A program made the position numbers and the translations under genes. From Aerolutibacter ruishenii (lineage in GTDB: Bacteria; Pseudomonadota; Gammaproteobacteria; Xanthomonadales; Xanthomonadaceae), in NCBI RefSeq assembly GCF_007830115.1, contig NZ_VLKP01000010.1, forward strand, positions 1 through 64,000: a stretch of 64,000 bases of DNA. Reading direction: 5' to 3'. Positions within the stretch are counted from its first letter, which is position 1. The number at the start of each line of letters is the position of its first letter. Below are positions 44,523 to 54,368 of this stretch, piece by piece. A model generated the notes under the pieces. It did not search any database. It was not told the origin of the DNA and saw nothing but the letters and a program-made list of their open reading frames with translations.

Positions 44523-45164
44523 ATGCGCATCCTGCTTGCACGCCACGGCGAAACCCCGTGGAACGCCGAAGGCCGTTACCAGGGCCAGGAAGACATTCCA
44601 CTGTCGCCCGTGGGCGAAGGCCAGGCCCGCGCGTTGGGCGAGCGCCTGCGCGACGTACCCATCACCCGCGCCGTGGCCTCGCCATTGCGCCGCGCGCGCC
44701 ATACCGCCGAACTCGCCCTCGGCCAGCGCGACCTGCCGCTGACGCTCGATCCGGGCCTGATGGAAATCGCCCACGGCACCTGGGAAGGCCTGCTGGCCAG
44801 CGAGATCCGCGAGGCCGACCCGGAGCGCCTGCGCCTGTGGCGCGAGGCCCCGCACGAGGTGCTGATGCCCGAAGGCGAATCGCTGCAGCACGTGCTTGAC
44901 CGCGCCTGGCCCGCCTTCGCCCGTGCCACCGAGGGGCTGGGTGACGACGACACCCTGCTGGTGGTCGCCCACGACGCCGTCAACCGCGTCCTGCTGTGCA
45001 AGATCCTCGGCATTCCGCTGGCGCAGCTGTGGGGGTTCCGCCAGGCCCCGACCACCCTCAACCTGCTCGAAGGCCCCGATGTGGACCACCTCGAGGTGGT
45101 GCGCCTGAACGACTGCAGCCACCACACCGCGCTGTTCGGGGAAGCAGTACATCGGGCGTTGTGA
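44523..45164 (+). CDS. Histidine phosphatase family protein (phosphoglycerate mutase-like)
   Basis: Phosphatase or mutase with a phospho-histidine intermediate. 213 residues from the ATG at 44523; the in-frame ATG at 44493 is an alternative. Catalytic RHG motif at the start (MRILLARHGETPWNAEGRYQ), second conserved Arg in SPLRRARHTAELAL, and second His in LLVVAHDAVNRVLL. Closest in layout to CobC/GpmB-like phosphatases; the substrate cannot be told. It precedes folC by 49 bp. Confidence 0.85.
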   Translation: MRILLARHGETPWNAEGRYQGQEDIPLSPVGEGQARALGERLRDVPITRAVASPLRRARHTAELALGQRDLPLTLDPGLMEIAHGTWEGLLASEIREADPERLRLWREAPHEVLMPEGESLQHVLDRAWPAFARATEGLGDDDTLLVVAHDAVNRVLLCKILGIPLAQLWGFRQAPTTLNLLEGPDVDHLEVVRLNDCSHHTALFGEAVHRAL

Positions 45165-45213
45165 TGCAATAGGCGCCCCGCAACGCCGTCGCCCGCCACC
45201 AACAGGCGGGTTC

Positions 45214-46503
45214 GTGACCTTGAGCAAGCCCAACACGCTGGCCGACTGGCTGGCCTACATCGAACGCCAGCACCCCAGGTCCATCGACATGGGGCTGGAG
45301 CGAGTGCGTTCCGTTGCCACCGCCATGGGCCTCAAGCGGCCGGCCAAGCGGGTGATCACCGTTGGGGGCACCAATGGCAAGGGCTCCGCCGTGGCGTTCA
45401 TCGAGTCGATCGGTCGCGCGGCGGGCTGGAAGATCGGCGCCTATACCTCGCCGCACCTGCTGGCCTACAACGAGCGCGTGCGGATCGACGGCGAAGACGT
45501 CGACGACGCGGCGCTGGTCGCCGGCTTCGAGGCCGTGGAGGCGGCACGCGGCGATGTGCCCCTGACCTATTTCGAGTACGGCACGCTGTGCGCGCTGTGG
45601 GTGTTCGAGCGCGCCAGGCTCGACCTGGCGGTGCTGGAGGTGGGGCTGGGCGGACGGCTGGACGCGACCAACCTCGTGGATCCGGACGTGGCGGTCATCA
45701 CCACCGTCGCCCTCGATCACCAGGACTATCTGGGCGATGACCGCGAGGCCATCGGCGCGGAAAAGGCGGGCATCGCACGCGCCTGGAAGCCGCTGGTGCT
45801 GGGTGACGACGACCCGCCGTCCAGCGTGCTGGCGCGTGCCTACCTCGTTGGCGCGTCCGCGATCCGCGCGGGTTGCGACTATTTTTTCGAACCGATGGAT
45901 GCGGACCAGTGGCGGTGGCGCGAGGTCGGCTTCCAGGTGACCTTGCCGCGCCCGCAGCTGGCCGCACCAGTGCAACTGCGCAACGCGGCGGCAGCCATTG
46001 CGGCGGTGCGGGCGCTGCCCAGGCCGCCGTCGCGCCAGGCGCTGGTGGCGGGCATCGCCAACGCACGGGTGGCAGGCCGCCTGCAGCGGTTTGAACGCGA
46101 TGGCGTGGAGATCGTGGTCGATGTGGGCCACAACCCGCAGGCCGCGGCTGCGCTGGCCGACTGGTTGAGGCTGGGGCGGGGCGGGTGGACGAGTCCTGGC
46201 ACCGTCCACGCGGTATACGCGGCGCTGGCAGACAAGGACGCCGCCGGCGTGATCGAGGCCTTGGCGGGCGAGGTCGATGCCTGGTATCTCGCGGGGCTGG
46301 CCGGCCATGGGCCGCGCGGCACCACGGCCGAAGGGCTGGCCGCGCGCCTGGTGGGAACCGTGGCTGCCACGGCGCCGAGCTTCGAGGACGTGGCCAGCGC
46401 GTTGGCCGCGGCCCGCGTCGCGGCCAAGCCAGGGGATCGGATCCTGGTGTTCGGCTCGTTCCATACCGTGGCGGACGCGTTGGCCGTGTTGCCGGCTGAA
46501 TGA
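45214..46503 (+). CDS. folC: Folylpolyglutamate synthase / dihydrofolate synthase
   Basis: Adds glutamate to dihydropteroate and to folates. 429 residues from a GTG at 45214 (read as MTLSKPNTLADWLAYIERQH). Mur-ligase fold: P-loop VGGTNGKGSAVAF near residues 49-61, AYTSPHLLAYNERVRIDGED, LEVGLGGRLDATNLVDPD (metal and folate sites), and C-terminal DVGHNPQAAAAL and GSFHTVADAL. First of the conserved folC-SPOR-cvpA-purF set. Confidence 0.96.
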   Translation: MTLSKPNTLADWLAYIERQHPRSIDMGLERVRSVATAMGLKRPAKRVITVGGTNGKGSAVAFIESIGRAAGWKIGAYTSPHLLAYNERVRIDGEDVDDAALVAGFEAVEAARGDVPLTYFEYGTLCALWVFERARLDLAVLEVGLGGRLDATNLVDPDVAVITTVALDHQDYLGDDREAIGAEKAGIARAWKPLVLGDDDPPSSVLARAYLVGASAIRAGCDYFFEPMDADQWRWREVGFQVTLPRPQLAAPVQLRNAAAAIAAVRALPRPPSRQALVAGIANARVAGRLQRFERDGVEIVVDVGHNPQAAAALADWLRLGRGGWTSPGTVHAVYAALADKDAAGVIEALAGEVDAWYLAGLAGHGPRGTTAEGLAARLVGTVAATAPSFEDVASALAAARVAAKPGDRILVFGSFHTVADALAVLPAE

Positions 46504-46542
46504 AGCCGCACCCGGCGGGCCGGTCCGGCCGCCGTGCCCGGG

Positions 46543-46548
46543 TATAAT
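46543..46548 (+). promoter_or_regulatory. Possible -10 box upstream of the SPOR gene
   Basis: Perfect TATAAT, 37 bp before the SPOR-protein ATG, between folC and that gene. No matching -35 is seen 16-18 bp upstream (GC-rich), so an internal promoter is only possible. Confidence 0.3.
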
Positions 46549-46584
46549 TCGCCCAGCATTTCCGCCCGTGGCGTGCGAGATCCG

Positions 46585-47595
46585 ATGGAACCTGCCCTGA
46601 AACAGCGACTGATCGGCGCAACGGTGCTCGTTGCCCTCGCAGTGATCTTCCTGCCGATGCTGATCAAGGGGCCTGCGCCGGAAAGCGGCGTTTCGGACGT
46701 GCCGCTGCAACTTCCCGATACGCCGGAAGGCGACTACGAAACCCGTGAACTGCCGCTTGTGTCGCCGGGCGATGTGCCCGCCGGTGGCGCCGTGGGCATG
46801 GACGGGGCCGCCCCCGACAAGCTGCCAACGGTCGATGCCGATGCCGCCATGCTGGCCCCGGCCGTGCAGGGGATGATGCCGGCTCCGACCGCGGGCGGCA
46901 GCCATGCAGTGACATTCGGCAGTTATGCCTCCGCCGCCGACGCCGATCGCGTCGTGGCCGCATTGACCGCATCGCAGCTGCCCGGCTACCAGACACCGAT
47001 GAAGACGGCCAGCGGCCGCACGTTGTACCGCGTGCTGATCGGGCCCTACGCCACCCAGGCCATCGCGGAATCGGCGCGCCTGCGCGCGGCCCACGTACGC
47101 GACGACGTGGCGGCGAAGGTGATCGTGCTCGATGCCAGCGCAGAGGAGGTCGCCACCACCAACGCGCCTGCGTCCGCACCGGCGTCACAGCCCGTACCGC
47201 TGGCGTCGACGTCCGTTTCCAAGCCGGTTGCCCTGGGCGAAACGAGGTCTGCGACCGCGGTGCGCCTGCAGGAAGCCGCGTCCAAGCCGACCGCGGCGGC
47301 CTCGAAGCCGGCGCAGGCAACCCCGGTCCCGGTGCCCACGCCCAAGCCGGCCGCGTCCAACGTCGGCTTTGCCGTGCAGTTGGGTGCCTTCAGCAATACG
47401 GAGGAGGCCACGCGCCTGCGCGACCGCGCGCGTGCCGCGGGATTCAGCGCCTTCGTCGAATCGGTACGGACCGACAAGGGCACGCTCAGCCGCGTGCGCG
47501 TCGGGCCCGTTGCCGACCGCGCCGCCGCCGATCGCCTGCAGGCGCAGGTGGCCGCGAAGCTGGGCGTGAGCGGCATCGTCCGCCCGCACCCGTGA
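46585..47595 (+). CDS. Membrane-anchored protein with two SPOR domains (DedD-like)
   Basis: Septal-ring type protein that binds denuded peptidoglycan. 336 residues from the ATG at 46585. N-in anchor LKQRLIGATVLVALAVIFLP, a Pro/Asp-rich periplasmic stretch, then a first SPOR-like domain (about residues 110-185: HAVTFGSYASAADADRVVAA ... YRVLIGPYATQ), a long Ala/Pro/Lys linker, and a second SPOR domain (about 262-336: FAVQLGAFSNTEEATRLRDR ... SRVRVGPVADR). E. coli DedD has one. Lies between folC and cvpA as dedD does in E. coli. Confidence 0.88.
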   Translation: MEPALKQRLIGATVLVALAVIFLPMLIKGPAPESGVSDVPLQLPDTPEGDYETRELPLVSPGDVPAGGAVGMDGAAPDKLPTVDADAAMLAPAVQGMMPAPTAGGSHAVTFGSYASAADADRVVAALTASQLPGYQTPMKTASGRTLYRVLIGPYATQAIAESARLRAAHVRDDVAAKVIVLDASAEEVATTNAPASAPASQPVPLASTSVSKPVALGETRSATAVRLQEAASKPTAAASKPAQATPVPVPTPKPAASNVGFAVQLGAFSNTEEATRLRDRARAAGFSAFVESVRTDKGTLSRVRVGPVADRAAADRLQAQVAAKLGVSGIVRPHP

Positions 47596-47631
47596 CATTG
47601 CCTTGGTCGGAATCTCGAGGCGCGCGGACCG

Positions 47632-48195
47632 ATGGGTGCAGTTGACTGGGTGTTGCTGGCCATTATTGGCGCGTCGGCCCTGTTGGGGGTGATGCGCGGC
47701 TTCATCGGTGTGGTGGCCTCGCTGGTGGCGTGGCTGCTGGGTGCCTGGGTGGCGTTCCGCCATGGCGGTGACGTCGCGCTGCTGCTCGCTTCCAACGGCG
47801 AGCCCGGTGCGGCGGAACTGTTCGGTGGGTACGCCTTGGCGTTCATCGCGGTGATGGTGGTGGTGGGCGTGGTCGGCTGGTTGGTGCGCAAGCTTGTGCA
47901 GTCAGCGGGCCTGGGCGGCATGGACCGGATGCTCGGCTTCATGCTGGGCCTGGTGCGTGGCGGGTTCGTGGCGTGCGCGCTGGTGCTCATCCTGGCGCTG
48001 ACCTCGCTGCCGCGCGAGCCACAATGGCGTGCCTCGCCGGTGGTGCCGGTGCTGGTGCCCGGCGCGCAATGGCTGCGCGGCTGGTTGCCCGACTGGGTGG
48101 CGGCGCAGGTGGATTTCAATGGCGAAGGCGGTGCGTCGGCGCCGGTTTCGCAGGACAAGGCGGCGGCCCTGCCGGCGCCGGCAATCAGCGGCTGA
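47632..48195 (+). CDS. cvpA: CvpA family membrane protein
   Basis: Inner-membrane protein named for colicin V production; its real role is in envelope homeostasis and is not settled. 187 residues with about four membrane spans (WVLLAIIGASALLGVMRGFI; LFGGYALAFIAVMVVVGVVG; MLGLVRGGFVACALVLILAL) and an Ala/Ser-rich tail. The family motif DRMLGFMLGLVRG is present. 36 bp after the SPOR gene and 36 bp before purF. Confidence 0.93.
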   Translation: MGAVDWVLLAIIGASALLGVMRGFIGVVASLVAWLLGAWVAFRHGGDVALLLASNGEPGAAELFGGYALAFIAVMVVVGVVGWLVRKLVQSAGLGGMDRMLGFMLGLVRGGFVACALVLILALTSLPREPQWRASPVVPVLVPGAQWLRGWLPDWVAAQVDFNGEGGASAPVSQDKAAALPAPAISG

Positions 48196-48231
48196 GTCCG
48201 CACTCATTTCAGTTCATCAGGATCATCTTCC

Positions 48232-49701
48232 ATGTGCGGCATCATCGGTATCGTCGGCCAGAACGACGTCGCGGCCCAGCTTTATGACGGCCTGACGGTG
48301 CTGCAGCACCGCGGCCAGGACGCGGCGGGCATCGCCACCGCCGACGGCAAGAAGCTGCGCGTGCACAAGGGCAACGGCCTGGTCAGCGACGTGTTCGACG
48401 AGGACGCCATGGGCCTGCTGGAAGGCCACATGGGCATCGGCCACTGCCGCTACCCCACGGCGGGCAGCGAAGGGTCGGACGAGGCGCAGCCGTTCTACGT
48501 CAATTCGCCGTTCGGCATCGCGCTGGCGCACAACGGCAACCTGATCAACACCGAGGCGCTGCGCCGCGAGGTCTTCGAGCAGGACCGCCGCAACGTCAAC
48601 ACCGAGTCGGACTCGGAAGTGCTGCTCAACGTCTTCGCCCATGAGCTGGACATGCAGAAGGCGCTGACGCCGGAAGCCGCGTTCAAGGCGATCGAGGGCG
48701 TGACGCGTCGCTGCGTGGGTGGCTACGCGGTGGTGCTGACCGTGCTGGGCCTGGGCCTGGTGGCGTTCCGCGACCCCAACGGCATCCGCCCGCTGGTGCT
48801 GGGCAAGCGCGTGAGCAACGGCCGCGACGAATACGCGGTGGCGTCGGAGTCGGTGGCGCTGGACCTGATCGGCTTCGAGCGCGTGCGCGACGTGCGCCCG
48901 GGCGAGGGCATCGTGATCACCACCGATGGCCAGCTGCACACCCGCCAGTGCGCCGAGCCGGGCAAGTTCGCGCCGTGCATCTTCGAGTACGTGTACTTCG
49001 CCCGTCCGGACTCGATGATGGACGACGTGTCGGTGCACAAGGCGCGCATGCGCATGGGCCAGGCGCTGGGCGAGAAGATCCTGCGGCTGATGCCCGACCA
49101 CGACATCGACACGGTGATCCCGATCCCGGATACCTCGCGCGACGCCGCGCTGGAGATCGCCAACGTGATCGGGGTGAAGTACCGCGAGGGCTTCATCAAG
49201 AACCGCTACGTGGGCCGCACCTTCATCATGCCGGGGCAGGGCCAGCGCGCGAAGTCGGTGCGCCGCAAGCTCAACCCGATCCCGCTGGAATTCCGCAACC
49301 GCGTGGTGCTGCTGGTGGATGACTCGATCGTGCGCGGCACCACGTCGCAGCAGATCGTGCAGATGGCGCGCGACGCGGGTGCGCGCAAGGTGTACCTGGC
49401 CTCGGCCGCGCCGCCGGTGCGCTATCCCAACATCTACGGCATCGACATGCCGTCGGCCGAGGAGCTGGTGGCGCACAACCGCACCGAGGAAGAGGTACAG
49501 AAGCTGCTGGGTTGCGACTGGCTGGTCTACCAGGACCTGGACGCACTTGAGGCGTCGGTGTCGGGGCCCAAGCACCGCATCGAGAGCTTCGATTCGTCGT
49601 GTTTCAACGGCGAGTATGTGACCGGCATCGAGGACGGGTATTTCGAGCGGATCAAGCAGCAGCGCTCGGATGAGGCCAAGAAGGTGCGGCGCTCGGCTTG
49701 A
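48232..49701 (+). CDS. purF: Amidophosphoribosyltransferase
   Basis: First committed step of purine synthesis: PRPP plus glutamine gives phosphoribosylamine. 489 residues. Ntn glutaminase nucleophile Cys2 after the initiator ([15 protein letters not shown]), [28 protein letters not shown], then the phosphoribosyltransferase signature [20 protein letters not shown]. Without a propeptide, as in the E. coli type. Followed by a long palindrome. Confidence 0.97.
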   Translation: MCGIIGIVGQNDVAAQLYDGLTVLQHRGQDAAGIATADGKKLRVHKGNGLVSDVFDEDAMGLLEGHMGIGHCRYPTAGSEGSDEAQPFYVNSPFGIALAHNGNLINTEALRREVFEQDRRNVNTESDSEVLLNVFAHELDMQKALTPEAAFKAIEGVTRRCVGGYAVVLTVLGLGLVAFRDPNGIRPLVLGKRVSNGRDEYAVASESVALDLIGFERVRDVRPGEGIVITTDGQLHTRQCAEPGKFAPCIFEYVYFARPDSMMDDVSVHKARMRMGQALGEKILRLMPDHDIDTVIPIPDTSRDAALEIANVIGVKYREGFIKNRYVGRTFIMPGQGQRAKSVRRKLNPIPLEFRNRVVLLVDDSIVRGTTSQQIVQMARDAGARKVYLASAAPPVRYPNIYGIDMPSAEELVAHNRTEEEVQKLLGCDWLVYQDLDALEASVSGPKHRIESFDSSCFNGEYVTGIEDGYFERIKQQRSDEAKKVRRSA

Positions 49702-49714
49702 TGGGCTGCTGGCG

Positions 49715-49783
49715 GCGGGTATCGGATTGCGATTCAATTCGCTCCCCGATACTCGCTCGGTTGAATCGCAATCCGATACCCGC
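49715..49783. repeat. 23-bp palindromic element after purF
   Basis: Perfect 23-bp inverted repeat (49715-49737 with 49761-49783; left arm begins GCGGGTATCGGATTGCGATT) around a 23-nt loop. The loop itself carries a near copy of the right arm (CCGATACTCGC against CCGATACCCGC), so a second fold is possible. Loop length equals that of the element at 29978-30038, and the loops share 16 of 23 bases. No T run, hence not a plain terminator. It sits 14 bp after the purF stop. Confidence 0.8.
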
Positions 49784-49896
49784 ATTGGACAGATCGTCGT
49801 TGTTCAAGCTGGGCTCTGCTGCGGAGAAATGGCGCTTCGGTCAGACGTTGCCTGCTCGATGTCAGTGTGCTCCCCGGTCTTTCTGGTTTTGTCTGC

Positions 49897-50697
49897 ATGA
49901 ACTTGTTTGAAGCTGCCCGTGGGTGTCTGGATGCCGCCACTCCCGGGGAGAAGGTGGCCGCCACGTTCGCTGCGGCCGACGCGTTCGAGCGGGGGGATCT
50001 GGAAATTCCGGGCGATGCCCCCGCGCCAGAGCCGATCCGCATGCCGGGACGGCCAGAGCGGCCGTTGCTGGTGCATCCGCGCAATCTGCCCAAGCGTGGA
50101 CTCGGTACGTCTGAGGGGCGGGCGGCGTTCGTGCATGCCATCGCCCACATCGAGTTCAATGCCATCGATCTGGCGTGGGATGCGGTGTACCGCTTCCGCG
50201 GCCTTCCGCATGAGTTCCATGCGGATTGGGTTGGCGTGGCGCGCGACGAGGCCCGGCACTTCGAACTGCTGCGCACGAGGCTGCAGCAACTGGGCCACGA
50301 CTACGGCGACTTCGACGCGCACAACGGCCTGTGGGAAATGGCCGAGAAGACCGCGCACGACGGCCTGGCGCGGATGGCGCTGGTGCCGCGGGTGCTGGAA
50401 GCGCGCGGCCTGGACGTGACGCCGGGGATGATCGTCAAGCTGCGGTCGATGGGTGATGAGGCCACGGTCGCCATCCTCGAGGTGATCCTGCGCGAGGAGG
50501 TGGCCCACGTGGCCGCGGGTTCGCGCTGGTTCCGCTGGTATTGCGAGCGCGCCGGCGTGGAACCGCGCACCACGTTCCGCGCGCTCCTGGCCGAGTACGC
50601 GCGTGCGGTGCTCTACGGGCCGTTCAACGTGGAGGCGCGTGCGGCAGCCGGTTTTGACGAGGACGAGTTGGCGGCGTTGAGCCAGTATGCCAATTGA
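49897..50697 (+). CDS. DUF455 ferritin-like protein
   Basis: Function not established. 266 residues from the ATG at 49897 (MNLFEAARGCLDAATPGEKV); an upstream in-frame ATG at 49867 is less likely. Ferritin-like di-metal motifs: HIEFNAIDLAWDAVYRF, DEARHFELLRTRLQQLGHDY and REEVAHVAAGSRWF, each with Glu/His ligands on a helix. In other bacteria such proteins are linked to rRNA or tRNA hydroxylation (MiaE-like), which is only a guess here. Confidence 0.82.
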   Translation: MNLFEAARGCLDAATPGEKVAATFAAADAFERGDLEIPGDAPAPEPIRMPGRPERPLLVHPRNLPKRGLGTSEGRAAFVHAIAHIEFNAIDLAWDAVYRFRGLPHEFHADWVGVARDEARHFELLRTRLQQLGHDYGDFDAHNGLWEMAEKTAHDGLARMALVPRVLEARGLDVTPGMIVKLRSMGDEATVAILEVILREEVAHVAAGSRWFRWYCERAGVEPRTTFRALLAEYARAVLYGPFNVEARAAAGFDEDELAALSQYAN

Positions 50698-50754
50698 CTG
50701 GCTTGCGGTCGGTCGCGGTTTGGAGGGCTGCCAGGGAAGCCGTTGGCAGCCTGC

Positions 50755-51483
50755 TCAGGCCAGCGTGGCCAGTTGCATGCCCGCTGAGTCCACGCGCAGC
50801 ACCGAGCCCTGCTCGTACCAGTCGCCCAGCACCACGCGCCTGCAATCCTGCGCGCCCACGCGAAGCGCGTGGACCGCAGGGCGGTGGGTGTGGCCGTGGA
50901 TCAGCGTATCCACGCCGTAGCGCGCCAGCGTGCCCTCCACCGTGGCCGGTGCCACGTCGGTGATCGTCTCCATCTGCCCATGCATGCCGGCCTGGTGCGC
51001 CTTGCTCGCCGCGCGTGCCTGCTGTGCGAAGGCGATACGCGCCGCCAACGGCTGTGACAGGAACTGGCGTTGCCAGCCTGGATTGCGGGTCTGCGCACGG
51101 AATGCCTGGTAGGCAGTGTCGTCGGTGCACAGCAGGTCGCCGTGCATCAGCAGGGTCGGTTTGCCATGCAACATCACCACCGCCGGATCAGGCAGCAGTG
51201 TCATGCCTGCACGACGTGCATACGCCGCGCCGAGCAGGAAGTCCCGGTTGCCGCGCATGAAGTACACCGGCACGCCCGCATCGCGCATCGCGCGCGTGCC
51301 CGCGGCGACCGCGGTGCCCACCTCGGACGGATCGTCATCGCCCACCCACGCCTCGAACAGGTCGCCGAGGATGTACAGCGCATCGGCCCGCATTGCCTCT
51401 TCGCGCAGGAAGCGCAGGAACAACTCGGTGACGGCGGGACGCTCGGCGTCCAGATGCAGGTCGGAGATGAACAGGGTGGTCAT
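50755..51483 (-). CDS. lpxH: UDP-2,3-diacylglucosamine diphosphatase
   Basis: Fourth step of lipid A synthesis; removes UMP from UDP-2,3-diacylglucosamine. 242 residues from the ATG at 51483 ([20 protein letters not shown]). Metallophosphatase motifs [33 protein letters not shown] and [10 protein letters not shown] are all present. Alone on the - strand between the DUF455 gene and gltX. Confidence 0.95.
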   Translation of the reverse strand: MTTLFISDLHLDAERPAVTELFLRFLREEAMRADALYILGDLFEAWVGDDDPSEVGTAVAAGTRAMRDAGVPVYFMRGNRDFLLGAAYARRAGMTLLPDPAVVMLHGKPTLLMHGDLLCTDDTAYQAFRAQTRNPGWQRQFLSQPLAARIAFAQQARAASKAHQAGMHGQMETITDVAPATVEGTLARYGVDTLIHGHTHRPAVHALRVGAQDCRRVVLGDWYEQGSVLRVDSAGMQLATLA

Positions 51484-51627
51484 CGGGCAATTGTAGAAGT
51501 TTCGGCTATCCACGTGCCCCTTTGAAGTCCTGGTGACGACCGGAAGCGTCGGGCGGCGCGCGCCGTCATGCGGGAAGCGATCCAGGACACCTGTATGGCC
51601 GGGTCAGGACCCCAACCCAACTCCGGG

Positions 51628-51633
51628 TAAAAT
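51628..51633 (+). promoter_or_regulatory. Probable -10 box of gltX
   Basis: TAAAAT, 28 bp before the gltX ATG. The -35 is poor (CAGGAC at 51605-51610, 17-bp spacer), so the call rests on the -10 and position. Confidence 0.35.
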
Positions 51634-51661
51634 GCCCCCTTTCCGCCCGAGCCACCCCCGC

Positions 51662-53083
51662 ATGACCTGCCGCACCCGCTTCGCCCCCAGCCCCACCGGA
51701 TACCTGCACATCGGCGGCGCCCGCACCGCGCTGTACTGCTGGCTGGAGGCGCGCCGCCGCGGCGGCCAGTTCATCCTGCGCATCGAGGACACCGACCGCG
51801 AGCGCAGCACCCAGGAGGCCATCGACGCCATCCTGCTGGCGATGGACTGGCTGGAGCTGGACTACGACGAAGGCCCGATCTACCAGACCCACCGCATCGA
51901 CCGCTACAAGGAAGTCGCCGAGCAGCTGATCGCGGCCGGCAAGGCCTACTACGCCTACGAGTCCAAGGACGAACTGGACGCGATGCGCGAAGCGGCGATG
52001 GCCAAGGGCGAGAAGCCGCGCTACAACGGCGCCTACCGCGAGCAGAACGCGCCCGGCTTCCATGAGGCACGCTGCGACGACCCCAACCGCGTCATCCGCT
52101 TCAAGAACCCGCAGGACGGCGTGGTCGCGTGGGAGGACAAGGTGAAGGGCCGCATCGAGATCGCCAACAGCGAGCTCGACGACCTGGTGATCTTCCGCCC
52201 GGACGGGTACCCCACGTACAACTTCGCGGTGGTCGTCGATGACCTCGACATGCGGATCACCGACGTGGTGCGGGGCGACGACCACATCAACAACACCCCG
52301 CGCCAGATCAACCTGTACCAGGCGCTGGGCGCGCCGGTACCGCACTTCGCGCACCTGCCGATGATCCTCGACCCGGAAGGCGCCAAGCTGTCCAAGCGCA
52401 CCGGTGCCGCCGACGTCATGCAGTACCGCGACATGGGCTATCTGCCGCACGCGCTGCTGAACTACCTGGTGCGGCTGGGCTGGTCGCACGGCGATCAGGA
52501 AGTGTTCTCCATCGCCGAGATGACGCAGCTGTTCGACCTGAAGGACGTCAACTCCAAGGCCTCGCGCCTGGACCCGGCCAAGCTGGGCTGGCTGAACCAG
52601 CAGTACCTCAAGGCCGACGCTCCCGAGGCCGTGGCCAAGCACCTGGAGTGGCACCTCAAGGCACAGGGCTACGATCTGGCCAATGGCCCGAAGGCGGCGG
52701 ACATCGTCATCGCGCTGCGCGACCGCGTGCAGACGCTGAAGGAGATGGCCGAGCGTGCGGCGGTGTGGTTCCAGCCGTTGATCGCCTATGACGATGCAGC
52801 CGTCGCCAAACACCTGACCGTCGCCGCGCAGGCGCCCTTGGCTGACGCGCGCGCGCGCCTGGCCGCGTTGCCAACGTGGTCGGCCGAAGCGGTGTCCACC
52901 GCGCTGCACGATACCGCCGAAGCCTGCGGCGTGGGCATGGGCAAGGTGGCGCAGCCGATGCGCGTGGCCATCACCGGCACCCAGGTCAGCCCGGACATCT
53001 CGCATACGGTGTACCTGGCCGGCCAGGCCGAAGCGGTGAAGCGCATCGATGCCGCGCTTGCAAAGCTGCCGGCAAGCGCCTAA
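51662..53083 (+). CDS. gltX: Glutamyl-tRNA synthetase
   Basis: Charges tRNA-Glu. 473 residues from the ATG at 51662 ([20 protein letters not shown]); longer readings upstream run through the -10 box. HIGH-type motif [12 protein letters not shown] and KMSKS-type KLSKRTG (near residues 241-247) mark a class I enzyme, and the C-terminal anticodon domain is complete. 9 bp upstream of zur, so probably co-transcribed with it. Confidence 0.97.
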   Translation: MTCRTRFAPSPTGYLHIGGARTALYCWLEARRRGGQFILRIEDTDRERSTQEAIDAILLAMDWLELDYDEGPIYQTHRIDRYKEVAEQLIAAGKAYYAYESKDELDAMREAAMAKGEKPRYNGAYREQNAPGFHEARCDDPNRVIRFKNPQDGVVAWEDKVKGRIEIANSELDDLVIFRPDGYPTYNFAVVVDDLDMRITDVVRGDDHINNTPRQINLYQALGAPVPHFAHLPMILDPEGAKLSKRTGAADVMQYRDMGYLPHALLNYLVRLGWSHGDQEVFSIAEMTQLFDLKDVNSKASRLDPAKLGWLNQQYLKADAPEAVAKHLEWHLKAQGYDLANGPKAADIVIALRDRVQTLKEMAERAAVWFQPLIAYDDAAVAKHLTVAAQAPLADARARLAALPTWSAEAVSTALHDTAEACGVGMGKVAQPMRVAITGTQVSPDISHTVYLAGQAEAVKRIDAALAKLPASA

Positions 53084-53092
53084 ATCAGGGGT

Positions 53093-53590
53093 ATGAGCCA
53101 CACCCACGTTTGCACCGACCCCAAGCACCACGTCCACGACGGCAATGCCTACGTGGCCGAGGTGGAGCGGGTGTGCGAAGCGCGTGGGTTGCGGCTCACC
53201 GCCATCCGCGCGAACGCGCTGCGACTGATCGCCGATGCAGGCCGGCCGATGAAGGCCTACGACCTGCTGGACCGGATGAAGCAGACCCACGATGCCGCCG
53301 CGCCGCCGACGGTATACCGTGCGCTGGATTTCCTGCTGGAACACGGCTTCATCCACAAGCTGGCGTCGATCAATGCGTTTGTCGCCTGCCACCACCCCGG
53401 CGCGCCGGCGCACGCGGTCCCGTTCCTGATCTGCGACCTGTGCCAGTCGGCCACCGAGTTGGAAGACGAACGCATCGTGCAGACGCTGGATGCGCGTGCG
53501 CGCGCACTGGGATTCACGCCGCGCAGCCAGACGCTGGAAGTGCATGGCGTATGCGCGGAGTGTGCTTCCGTGGACAAGTCGATCGGCTGA
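53093..53590 (+). CDS. zur: Fur-family transcriptional regulator, Zur type
   Basis: Zinc-sensing repressor of zinc uptake. 165 residues. An N-terminal stretch with several His/Cys (MSHTHVCTDPKHHVHDG) precedes the winged helix (GLRLTAIRANALRLIADAGR, PPTVYRALDFLLEHGFIHKL). The dimerisation half has the structural-zinc cysteines CDLCQS and CAEC. Zur rather than Fur is favoured by this layout and by a Zur-box-like site 3 kb away beside a zinc-type receptor gene. 9 bp after gltX. Confidence 0.85.
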   Translation: MSHTHVCTDPKHHVHDGNAYVAEVERVCEARGLRLTAIRANALRLIADAGRPMKAYDLLDRMKQTHDAAAPPTVYRALDFLLEHGFIHKLASINAFVACHHPGAPAHAVPFLICDLCQSATELEDERIVQTLDARARALGFTPRSQTLEVHGVCAECASVDKSIG

Positions 53591-53644
53591 TCGGCCTGCG
53601 GGGTGGGGTGGCTCGCCCGGTGCCGGACCATCCCGCCACTTCCG

Positions 53645-54196
53645 TCAGCGCGCGGTTCGCTCGTGCAGCAACCGCTCGATCATCGCCAGTTGCTGCTGCT
53701 GTTGCACCAATAGCGATGCCATTTGTTCATCGCGCATGCGGTCCATTTTCTCATGCAGCGACATGATCTCCAGTTCCGCCTTGAGGTTGACCTCATAGTC
53801 GTGCGCGGCGGTGACGCGGTCTTTTTCCGCCTGCCGGTTCTGCGACATCATGATCACCGGCGCTTGCACCGCCGCCAGCATCGACAGGATCAGGTTGAGG
53901 AACACGAACGGGTAGGGGTCGAATGGATGGCGCAGCAGCACGATCGTGTTCAGCGCCACCCACGCCACCAGCACCAGCATGAACAGAATGATGAAGCTCC
54001 AGGAGCCGCCGAAACGCGCGATGCGGTCGGCCAGCCGCTGGCCGAATGTGAGGCCTTCCTCGTAATCCGCATGTGGGTCGCGCGACAGCGGCTGACGGCG
54101 CGACAGGCGTTCCAGCAGGCCGCGTTCCAGTGCAGTGAGTTCCTGGTGCCCGTGTTCCAGCAATGACTGGGCAAGCTGGCGGATCTGTTCGCTCAT
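53645..54196 (-). CDS. DUF1003 family membrane protein
   Basis: Function unknown. 183 residues from the ATG at 54196 (MSEQIRQLAQSLLEHGHQEL), 8 bp after AAGG; a TTG at 54202 is possible. The DUF1003 core is clear: GQRLADRIARFGGSWSFIIL, two membrane spans with PFDPYPFVFLNLILSMLAAV, and MMSQNRQAEKDRVTAAHDYE. A Gln/Glu-rich coiled-coil tail follows. Converges on zur with a 54-bp gap. Confidence 0.88.
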   Translation of the reverse strand: MSEQIRQLAQSLLEHGHQELTALERGLLERLSRRQPLSRDPHADYEEGLTFGQRLADRIARFGGSWSFIILFMLVLVAWVALNTIVLLRHPFDPYPFVFLNLILSMLAAVQAPVIMMSQNRQAEKDRVTAAHDYEVNLKAELEIMSLHEKMDRMRDEQMASLLVQQQQQLAMIERLLHERTAR

Positions 54197-54368
54197 GGCC
54201 AAGCCCTTCCGCAGGTGGTGACCAGTCTAGAACGGCCACGAGGCCGTGTGCATGAACCACGGCCTGGCCCGTCGGATACCCGCCCTCAACCGTCGCGGCG
54301 TCATTGGGCGGGCCTTGTCATGCAGCGTGCGGGGGCATGCCACGGCGGCATGCCTTCCGGCCCTTCGG

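Noticed and set aside
54241-54265. AGGCCGTG / CACGGCCT hairpin downstream of the TonB receptor gene
   Set aside because: 8-bp stem with a 9-nt loop and no T run, more than 100 bp from the receptor stop; not convincing as a terminator.
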